Source of the DNA: JBKPCD01 sp046727175
GTDB taxonomy: Bacteria > Acidobacteriota > Vicinamibacteria > Vicinamibacterales > 2-12-FULL-66-21
Length of the DNA: 16,965 nucleotides
Assembly: GCA_046727175.1 (NCBI GenBank)
Contig: JBKPCD010000075.1
Location: 1-16,965, forward strand
Direction: 5' to 3'
Under the pieces are notes generated by a model. The model had not been told where the DNA came from. It made no database searches and worked only from the letters and a program-made list of their open reading frames with translations. How positions within the stretch are numbered: position 1 is the first letter of the stretch; the number at the start of each line of letters is the position of its first letter. Shown one piece after another: positions 7,647 to 13,467 of this stretch. A program made the translations under genes and the position numbers.

Positions 7647-7690
7647 GTGCTGAGAGTCAGCTCAGGGCTCAGGTGTGTTCGCCGTCAGGT

Positions 7691-8683
7691 CTAATCCGCG
7701 ATCGCTTCTCCCTCCCACGCGGTTCGGATGACGCCGGCATCGAGTCCACGCTCGCGTAGATATCGCGCGAGCGCCTCCGAGTAACCGTGTGTCACGAGCA
7801 CCCGTGTGGCGCCGGTTTCGGCGATCGTATCGAGCAGCGCCGGCCAGTCCGCGTGATCGGACAGCACGAACCCGCGATCGTAGGCACGCTGACGACGGAC
7901 GCCGCGCACCCGCATCAAACCTGAGGCGAAAGCATCGGAAAGGTCGCCAAGACGTCGCATCCACGGCGTTCCGCGGGCCGAGAGCGGCGCGAGCACCAAC
8001 TCGCCCGCGAACGACGTTCCGCGCGGGCGCTCAGTTGCCAGGCGCACTGGCAGCATCGGTACGCCTGCCTCCCGGTAGGCGTCGATCATCGACAGCATCA
8101 TGCCGTGGACCAGGATCGTCCGATCGGTCACGCGCGCCAACTCAGACAGCACCCGTTGCGCTTTCCCGAGCGTGTAGCAGAAGAGGACCGATGTCTTCCC
8201 TGGCTCAGCGTTTGCCTGCCACCAGCCCACGATGTCGGAAATGACCGCGTCAGTCGGATCCCATCGATAGATCGGCAGCCCGAAGGTCGACTCGGTGACA
8301 AACGTGTCGCAGCGGATTGGCTCGAAGGGCGCACACGTCCGATCCTCGGCGCGCTTGTAATCGCCCGAAACGACGGCGATCCCGCCTGACCCCTCGATGC
8401 GGATTTGAGCGGCCCCCCGCACATGTCCGGCCGGGTGCAGGCTTACTCGCACCGAGCCAAGCGCGACTGACTCACCATAGCGGCGTGATTCGATGTGTGC
8501 GTCCGGCCCGAACCGTCGTCTCAGCAGCGGCTCGCAGTCGGTCGAACAGAGGTAGGCGTTGCTGCCGAATCGCGCGTGATCGCCGTGCGCGTGTGTGATG
8601 ACCGCACGCGGTACGGGTTGCCAGGGATCGATGTAGAAGTCCCCGTCTTCGCAATAGAGGCCGGCCGGCGTCTCAGTGACCAT
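7691..8683 (-). CDS. Ligase-associated DNA exonuclease (metallo-beta-lactamase/beta-CASP type)
   Basis: This is a 330-residue protein of the mRNA 3'-end processing factor/SNM1-like group known next to bacterial ATP-dependent ligases. The N-terminus 'GLYCEDGDFYIDPWQPVPRA' is characteristic of that family. Metal ligands: H31-A-H33-G-D35-H36, H87 in 'HPAGHVRGA' and D108 in 'VVSGDYKR'. The beta-CASP-like part shows 'ESTFGLPIYRW', then 'SDHADW' and 'VTHGYSEA' near the C-terminus. It probably resects or cleans DNA ends that the ligase then joins. The ATG at 8683 is divergent from the DDAH-like gene. The helicase and phosphoesterase that often complete this module are not in the window. Confidence 0.93.
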   Translation of the reverse strand: MVTETPAGLYCEDGDFYIDPWQPVPRAVITHAHGDHARFGSNAYLCSTDCEPLLRRRFGPDAHIESRRYGESVALGSVRVSLHPAGHVRGAAQIRIEGSGGIAVVSGDYKRAEDRTCAPFEPIRCDTFVTESTFGLPIYRWDPTDAVISDIVGWWQANAEPGKTSVLFCYTLGKAQRVLSELARVTDRTILVHGMMLSMIDAYREAGVPMLPVRLATERPRGTSFAGELVLAPLSARGTPWMRRLGDLSDAFASGLMRVRGVRRQRAYDRGFVLSDHADWPALLDTIAETGATRVLVTHGYSEALARYLRERGLDAGVIRTAWEGEAIAD

Positions 8684-8739
8684 CTCACGTCATTTTATGA
8701 GGCGCATCGCACGCGCGCGAATTAGCGCGAGGACGACGC

Positions 8740-8745
8740 TACAAT
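8740..8745 (+). promoter_or_regulatory. Possible -10 element upstream of the DDAH-like gene
   Basis: TACAAT followed by GGCAC lies 11 bp before the preferred ATG at 8757, which would give a very short leader. The same box, TACAGTGGCAC, stands at the same place before the glutaminyl cyclase gene (15269). No convincing -35 element is visible. The overlapping ATG at 8744 is in another frame. Confidence 0.35.
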
Positions 8746-8756
8746 GGCACCGAGAG

Positions 8757-9524
8757 ATGTACGTGGCACTGACACGCGCGGTCCCGCCGTCGTTCGTCCA
8801 CTGCGAGCTCACGCACGTCGAGCGTGCCCCGATCGATGTGAGAATCGCGACCGAGCAGCACGCGCGGTACGAGGACACGCTGCGTTCGCTCGGCTGTCGC
8901 GTCGAACGAATCGCCGCGACGCCCGAGCTGCCGGACTCGATCTTCGTCGAAGACGCCGCGGTCGTGTTCGACGAGATCGCAGTCATTACGCGTCCGGGGG
9001 CGGAATCGCGGCGGCCCGAGATTGAAACGGTTGCGGCGGCGCTGGCGCCGCATCGCCGGCTGCACTCTATCGATGCGCCTGGAACGATTGACGGCGGAGA
9101 CGTGCTGCAGATTGGCAGACGCGTGTACGTCGGCATCTCGCAGCGAACGAATGCGGAAGGAGTCCGTCAGCTCGCCGACGCGCTCGGACCGTACGGATAC
9201 ACAGTGACGGGGCTTGCCGTCGAACGCTGCCTGCATCTCAAATCCGCCGTGACGGTCGCGGCTGACGATCTGCTGGTCCTCAATCCTGCATGGATTGATG
9301 GAGAGCGATTCGAGGGGTCGAAGTGGATCGATGTGCACCCCGACGAGCCGTTCGCCGCCAACGTCGTGCGCGTCGGGGACACGGTCATTTGCGCTGAGGG
9401 CGCTCCTCGTACGCGCGACCGTCTCGAACGCGCGGGGCTACGCGTCGTGACGACGCCCACCTCAGAGCTGGCCAAGGCGGAAGGGGCGCTGACGTGTTGC
9501 AGTTTGATCTTTGCTGAACGGTGA
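8757..9524 (+). CDS. DDAH-like guanidino hydrolase (N(G),N(G)-dimethylarginine dimethylaminohydrolase family)
   Basis: This family hydrolyses methylated arginines to citrulline and methylamines with a Cys-His-acid centre. At 255 residues the protein is the usual bacterial length. Visible signatures are 'TPELPDSIFVEDAAVV' (55-70) for substrate and guanidine binding, 'TIDGGDVLQIGRRVYVG' (110-126) with the acidic residue, His160 in 'CLHLKSAVT', and Cys247/248 in 'EGALTCCSL' near the C-terminus. The start at 8757 (MYVALTRAVP) fits the family; an open frame continues upstream to 8676 without family-like sequence. The gene is divergent from the exonuclease and followed by a 267-bp repeat-rich gap, so it is probably transcribed alone. 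A related arginine or guanidino substrate is possible; no arginine pathway gene is nearby. Confidence 0.88.
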   Translation: MYVALTRAVPPSFVHCELTHVERAPIDVRIATEQHARYEDTLRSLGCRVERIAATPELPDSIFVEDAAVVFDEIAVITRPGAESRRPEIETVAAALAPHRRLHSIDAPGTIDGGDVLQIGRRVYVGISQRTNAEGVRQLADALGPYGYTVTGLAVERCLHLKSAVTVAADDLLVLNPAWIDGERFEGSKWIDVHPDEPFAANVVRVGDTVICAEGAPRTRDRLERAGLRVVTTPTSELAKAEGALTCCSLIFAER

Positions 9525-9597
9525 GTCGAGCCGGGGCTCGGAATTCGGGTTTCGGGGTTCGCGATATTTGTGTCGATAGCTGATCAGAAATTTAGCC

Positions 9598-9629
9598 GGT
9601 CGCTCGATAGCTCGGTGGCTCGGTAGCTC
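9598..9629 (-). repeat. 8-bp tandem repeat, 4 units, inverted copy of the array at 16786
   Basis: On the minus strand the units read GAGCTACC, GAGCCACC, GAGCTATC, GAGCGACC. Positions 9602-9629 match the reverse complement of 16810-16837 at 26 of 28 bases. It lies in the gap between the DDAH-like and SRPBCC genes. Confidence 0.85.
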
Positions 9630-9720
9630 GCGCACGAGCCGGGATTCTGGGGTTTGGGAGTTCGGATTCGGCCAATTTTCCTGCGAATATTTGCCGACAC
9701 CATTATTTCGATGCAATAGG

Positions 9721-9784
9721 CCCAAAGCCCAAAGCCCAAAGCCCAAAGCCCAAAGCCCAAAGCCCGGAGCCCGGAGCCGGAGCC
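9721..9784. repeat. 7-bp tandem repeat (CCCAAAG), G-quadruplex-capable on the minus strand
   Basis: Six perfect CCCAAAG units (9721-9762) are followed by two CCCGGAG units (9763-9776) and the partial unit CCGGAGCC (9777-9784). The minus strand reads as repeated GGGCTTT, i.e. GGG tracts every 7 bases, more than enough for an intramolecular G-quadruplex. The rest of the gap (9525-9720) holds looser G-rich 7-8-mers on the plus strand (GGGTTTCGGGGTTC near 9546-9559 and GGGATTCTGGGGTTTGGG near 9641-9658), the 8-bp array, and AT-rich stretches near 9560-9595 and 9670-9715. The last variant unit supplies the GGAG that precedes the SRPBCC start codon. Confidence 0.92.
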
Positions 9785-9791
9785 AATTACG

Positions 9792-10274
9792 ATGGAGTAT
9801 CGGATATCCGCATCGGCGACGGTCAACGCCGTTGCTCCTACCGTCTACGCGATCATCGCCGACTATCGCGACGGCCATCGCCGGATCGTTCCGCCGAAGT
9901 ATTTCACGTGGCTGCAAGTCGAGGAGGGTGCCACCGGATCCGGCACGCGGATCCGCTTCGCGATGCGGGTCCTCGGGACCTCGCACGAGCTTCGTGCCGT
10001 GATCACCGAGCCGGAACCGGGACGGGTGCTCGTTGAAACGTACCCGGACACCGGGAACGTGACAACGTTCACGGTTGAACCAGCGGGGAATGGTTCGACA
10101 CGGGTGACAATCGACACCGTCATGAGGACTCGGGGCGGCGTCACCGGTTTCATCGAGCAGTTCCTGCTCACGCGGCTGCTCCGAACGGCCTATCAACAAG
10201 AGCTCAATCGGCTCGCCGACATAGCGGAGGGCCGTCGAGAACACGCTCCAATCCCTGCGAACCCCGGAACCTAG
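9792..10274 (+). CDS. SRPBCC-family (START-like) protein
   Basis: This is a 160-residue protein with the helix-grip pattern of the SRPBCC superfamily. It has an N-terminal strand 'YRISASATVNAVAPTVYAII' leading into a helix, a central set of strands including 'SGTRIRFAMRVLG' and 'NVTTFTVEPAGNGSTRVTI', and a long C-terminal helix 'FLLTRLLRTAYQQELNRLAD'. Members bind hydrophobic ligands or act as cyclases or hydrolase activators; no specific role can be read here. The ATG at 9792 is preceded by GGAG (9779-9782) with 9-nt spacing, located in the last unit of the 7-bp repeat. Its TAG is followed with no gap by the recQ ATG, so the two genes are cotranscribed and probably coupled. Confidence 0.75.
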   Translation: MEYRISASATVNAVAPTVYAIIADYRDGHRRIVPPKYFTWLQVEEGATGSGTRIRFAMRVLGTSHELRAVITEPEPGRVLVETYPDTGNVTTFTVEPAGNGSTRVTIDTVMRTRGGVTGFIEQFLLTRLLRTAYQQELNRLADIAEGRREHAPIPANPGT

Positions 10275-12107
10275 ATGCTCGCAGACCCGACATTGGAATA
10301 CGTGCTCGCGCAGTACTGGGGTTATGCCTCGTTTCGCCCGCTCCAGCGCGAAGCGATGGACGCGATCCTCTCCCGCCGCGATTCGCTCGCCGTTCTCCCC
10401 ACGGGCGCGGGCAAGTCGCTCTGCTTTCAGGCACCGGCGCTGGTTCGCCACGGCGTAGCGGTCGTCGTGTCTCCGCTCATCTCGCTGATGAAGGATCAGG
10501 TCGACACGCTGGTTGCGAACGGCGTGCCTGCCGCGTGCTACAACAGCGCGCTCTCGGCCGATCAGAAGTCGTCCATCGTGGCCGGGCTGCGCGAGAACCG
10601 CTACCGCCTCCTCTACGTCTCGCCCGAACGTCTCGCTGGGGAAGGCGGCGATTCGTTCGCGAGCCTGCTGGCGCGCAGCAACGTCAGCTTTCTCACCATC
10701 GATGAAGCCCATTGCATCAGCCAGTGGGGGCACGACTTTCGCCCCGAGTATCGCCAGCTCGGACGGCTCCGCTGCGCGCTCGGTGATGTCAGCCTGCACG
10801 CGTACACCGCGACCGCAACCGCACGCGTGCGCCGCGACATCGTCACGCAACTCGGTTTGCGCGATGCCATCGAGCTGGTGGGGTCTTTCGATCGGCCGAA
10901 TCTCGTGTATCGCGTCCTCGCGCGCGCCGATCTCAGACGTCAGCTGCTCGACGTGCTCGGGCGGTACAAGGGTCAGGCTGGCATCATCTATTGCCCGTCG
11001 CGTCGCGAGGTCGATGGCCTCGCAGAATGGCTTCTCGGATCGGGTGTTCGTGCGCTCCCGTACCACGCGGGCCTCGCAGACGACGAGCGAAGCCGCAACC
11101 AGGAGGCGTTCCTGGAGGAACGCGCAGACGTCATCGTTGCAACGGTGGCGTTCGGCATGGGCATCGATCGGTCGGACGTCAGATTCGTCGTGCACGCGGG
11201 TGCGCCGCAATCGCTCGAGCACTACCAGCAGGAATCGGGGCGTGCGGGTCGCGACGGTCTCGAAGCAGAGTGCGTGCTCATTTACTCGGCCGCCGATTTC
11301 CTGAAGTGGCGCGTGATGCTCGAGCGAAACGGCGAGCTCACCGACGCCCGACGAGCGCTGCTTCGGGATATGGAGCGCTACGCTGTGAGCGTCGGCTGCC
11401 GTCACCGCCGCCTCGTCGAATACTTCGGAGAGGGATACGCCAGGGACGATTGCGGCGCCTGCGACTACTGCCTCGAGGAGCTGGAGCCGGTGCCGGAGCC
11501 GGCTCCGGTCGCTCGCAAGATCCTGTCGTGCGTTGCCCGTGTCGGCCAGCGGTTCGGCGCGGGTCACGTGACGAACGTCCTGCGCGGTGCGGCGACGCCG
11601 CAAGTGACGGCCAGACGTCACGACCAGCTGAGCACCTTCGGTCTGCTGAAGGATGCGACGGTTGCCGAGGTGCGCGGGTACATCGAGCAGCTCGCCGCGC
11701 ATGGATTCGTTCAACAAACAGACGGCGAGTACCCGGTGCTGACGTTGACGAAAAGAGGCGTGGCGTTGCTGAAGGATGCGTCGAGCGCCGCGGATCTCGT
11801 GCTCGCCCGCCGGCGGCGGGCGTCGAACGAACGACTGCCAAAACGGTCGCGCATCGAAACCGAGTCGTGGCAGGGCGTCGATCGTCAACTCTTCGAGCGG
11901 CTGCGTGACCTGCGCCTGCAGCTCGCGCGCGATCGCGGCGTGCCGCCGTACGTCATCTTCCACGACACGACGCTGCGCGAAATGGCGCGCGTGAAGCCGA
12001 CGTCAATCGATGCGCTTCGTCGGATCTACGGAATCGGCGACAAGAAGATTACTGACCTTGGGGAATCGCTCCTGAGCGTCATTCGGACGGCTGTGGCTGC
12101 CGACTGA
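10275..12107 (+). CDS. recQ: ATP-dependent DNA helicase RecQ
   Basis: RecQ unwinds DNA 3' to 5' in recombination and fork repair, and enzymes of this family also open G-quadruplexes. The 610-residue protein is full length. Helicase motifs include 'FRPLQREAM' (motif 0), 'LPTGAGKSLCFQAP' (Walker A, K47), 'TIDEAHCISQWGHDFRPEY' (DEAH 143-146 plus the RecQ aromatic loop), 'TATA' near 178-181 and 'QESGRAGRDG' (motif VI, 319-328). The RecQ zinc site is C375, C393, C396 and C399. A winged-helix RQC region follows, then a C-terminal HRDC domain from about 535 to 608 ('LREMARVKPTSIDALRRIYG'). The ATG directly follows the SRPBCC stop. The ligase-exonuclease repair pair lies about 1.6 kb upstream on the other strand. 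Confidence 0.97.
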   Translation: MLADPTLEYVLAQYWGYASFRPLQREAMDAILSRRDSLAVLPTGAGKSLCFQAPALVRHGVAVVVSPLISLMKDQVDTLVANGVPAACYNSALSADQKSSIVAGLRENRYRLLYVSPERLAGEGGDSFASLLARSNVSFLTIDEAHCISQWGHDFRPEYRQLGRLRCALGDVSLHAYTATATARVRRDIVTQLGLRDAIELVGSFDRPNLVYRVLARADLRRQLLDVLGRYKGQAGIIYCPSRREVDGLAEWLLGSGVRALPYHAGLADDERSRNQEAFLEERADVIVATVAFGMGIDRSDVRFVVHAGAPQSLEHYQQESGRAGRDGLEAECVLIYSAADFLKWRVMLERNGELTDARRALLRDMERYAVSVGCRHRRLVEYFGEGYARDDCGACDYCLEELEPVPEPAPVARKILSCVARVGQRFGAGHVTNVLRGAATPQVTARRHDQLSTFGLLKDATVAEVRGYIEQLAAHGFVQQTDGEYPVLTLTKRGVALLKDASSAADLVLARRRRASNERLPKRSRIETESWQGVDRQLFERLRDLRLQLARDRGVPPYVIFHDTTLREMARVKPTSIDALRRIYGIGDKKITDLGESLLSVIRTAVAAD

Positions 12108-12125
12108 CATCTTTCTCACAGGGGT

Positions 12126-12187
12126 CAGGAGATCAGGAGAGACGTGTTCGTAGGATATTTCTTTGCTCCTGACCTCCTGATCTCCTG
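12126..12187. repeat. Inverted repeat in the recQ-GNAT gap
   Basis: CAGGAGATCAGGAG at 12126-12139 is matched perfectly by its reverse complement at 12174-12187, with a 34-nt loop. Each arm is itself built from CAGGAG(A/G)T-type repeats, and a related TCAGGAGGTCA (12233-12243) supplies the ribosome site of the next gene. There is no T run after the 3' arm, so it is a repeat element first and a terminator only possibly. Confidence 0.7.
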
Positions 12188-12245
12188 TAATGAGCCAAGA
12201 CTGAGCTGAAGGGGCCGCAGACAAATAGAGAGTCAGGAGGTCATC

Positions 12246-12836
12246 TTGCTCGTACGAGAGCTCGATCCGAGCCGTGACCCGCAGGCCCTGACCGAACTCG
12301 TGATCACGCTCCAGAACCACGAACGACGCTTCGACCCCAGGATGCCCAAAGGCCCGGTCATGGTCCGGCGCTACATCGATGTGCTGCGATCTCGCTGCCG
12401 CAAGTGGGACGGAAAGATGTTCGTCGCCGAGGAGGCAGCCAGGGTCGTTGGATTTGTGTGCGTGTGGGCGCGAGTGCCCTCGGAGGAACCTGACGACGAT
12501 CCGTCCGACTACGCTTTCGTTTCGGACCTCGTCGTCAACCCCCGCTATCGTCGTCGAGGAATCGGTCGCGAGCTGATGTCGGCCGCCGAACACTACGCTC
12601 GGGCGCGCGGCGCTCGATGCATTCGGCTTGCCGTTCTCGCTCGCAATGCTGCGGGCAGACGCTTCTATCAACGAATGAAATACCGGGAAAAAGAACTCGA
12701 GCTCGAAAAGATCCTTCGACCGACGCCGATTCCGCGCGGCCGGGTTTCAAACCCGTCTCCTCTGTCTTCTCCGCTCCGGCGATCGCATAATGCCCGCGAC
12801 GATCTCGACGTCGACGAATGTCACGCGAACGCATAA
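12246..12836 (+). CDS. GNAT-family N-acetyltransferase
   Basis: GNAT enzymes move an acetyl group from acetyl-CoA to an amine. In this 196-residue protein the acetyl-CoA loop is clear: 'VSDLVVNPRYRRRGIGRELM' carries the R-x-x-G-x-G pattern (RRRGIGRE), followed by a helix and the C-terminal motif 'LAVLARNAAGRRFYQRMKY'. The start is TTG at 12246 with AGGAGG at 12235-12240 five to six bases upstream, a strong site that decides the start. The catalytic fold ends near residue 155. The remaining ~40 residues are low complexity and partly encoded by a palindrome (12741-12755), so the tail is probably not functional. The acceptor substrate is unknown. The dehydrogenase gene starts 26 bp downstream with its own ribosome site. 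Confidence 0.9.
   Translation: MLVRELDPSRDPQALTELVITLQNHERRFDPRMPKGPVMVRRYIDVLRSRCRKWDGKMFVAEEAARVVGFVCVWARVPSEEPDDDPSDYAFVSDLVVNPRYRRRGIGRELMSAAEHYARARGARCIRLAVLARNAAGRRFYQRMKYREKELELEKILRPTPIPRGRVSNPSPLSSPLRRSHNARDDLDVDECHANA
12741..12755. repeat. Short perfect palindrome CGGGTTTCAAACCCG in the GNAT gene tail
   Basis: Seven bases on each side of a central C form a perfect inverted repeat, followed by a pyrimidine-rich stretch (TCTCCTCTGTCTTCTCC). It lies within the non-conserved C-terminal extension of the GNAT gene, about 80 bp before its stop. It could be a small dispersed repeat or an attenuating hairpin. Confidence 0.6.
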
Positions 12837-12861
12837 ACCCGCGTCGTCAGGAGAGACACTC

Positions 12862-13467
12862 ATGCAGGAGCAGCGCAGTCGGCGCTCGGCGTTGAAGGCG
12901 CTCGGCGCCGCAGCCATTGCACCAATCGCCGCCGCTCATGTGAGCGGTCTGTCAATCCGCGAGCAAGGATCACCGGAACTTGATTCGGTGCTTCTGCAAG
13001 CGATTGCCGAGGCCGCTCTGCCGACCGAGCTGGGTGCGGACGGCCCCGCGCGGGTCGTCAATGATTTTCTCCGCTGGATTCGAGAGTACCGGGAAGACGC
13101 GGAAATGGATCATGGGTACGGATTCACTCGCATCCGGACGACCGGCGCGTCGCCTGCCTCGAAGTATTCCGAGCAGCTCGAGGCCCTCAATCGCGCGGCA
13201 GCCGCAGTGAAGCCGGGACCGGATGGACATGCGTTCGTCGCGCTGGACCTCGACGCTCGACGCGCAGTGATTGCCGGGGCCCTGAAAGAAGCAAAAGTCG
13301 AACGGCTGCCGCAGCGTCCGACTGGCGCCCATATTGCCGCTGATTTGATGGGGTTCTACTTCAATTCGTCTGCGGCAGCGGATCTCTGCTACCGCGCCCG
13401 GATCGGCCGTGACGCCTGCCGCGGGCTGGACGGATCCGAGAAGCCGCCGGCCGCGCTGAATGAATGA
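12862..13467 (+). CDS. Gluconate 2-dehydrogenase subunit 3-family protein with Tat signal
   Basis: This is the small (gamma) partner of membrane or periplasmic GMC-type dehydrogenases. It is needed for export and folding of the flavoprotein, which has no signal of its own. The protein (201 residues) begins with a twin-arginine signal 'RSRRSALKALGAAAIAPIAAA'. The body shows family features 'LQAIAEAALPTELGADGPARVVNDFLRWI' (residues ~50-75) and, near the end, 'TGAHIAADLMGFYFNSSAAADLCYRARIGRDACRGL', including the short stretch before which the partner normally docks. ATG 12862 has AGGAGA at 12849-12854, 7 nt upstream. The stop overlaps the GMC gene start by 4 bp (ATGA), as expected for a stoichiometric complex. 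No cytochrome subunit gene is visible next to it. Confidence 0.85.
   Translation: MQEQRSRRSALKALGAAAIAPIAAAHVSGLSIREQGSPELDSVLLQAIAEAALPTELGADGPARVVNDFLRWIREYREDAEMDHGYGFTRIRTTGASPASKYSEQLEALNRAAAAVKPGPDGHAFVALDLDARRAVIAGALKEAKVERLPQRPTGAHIAADLMGFYFNSSAAADLCYRARIGRDACRGLDGSEKPPAALNE

Noticed and set aside
9584..9826. Small minus-strand frame with a GFGLWAL peptide repeat
   Set aside because: It is only the translation of the 7-bp array (21 bp gives 7 residues) and has no start signal or conserved sequence; not a gene.
9462..11963. 833-codon open frame on the minus strand
   Set aside because: It lies opposite recQ, the SRPBCC gene and the repeat gap; its sequence is Arg/His/Glu-rich without any recognisable motif. 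It is the usual antisense open frame of GC-rich genes.
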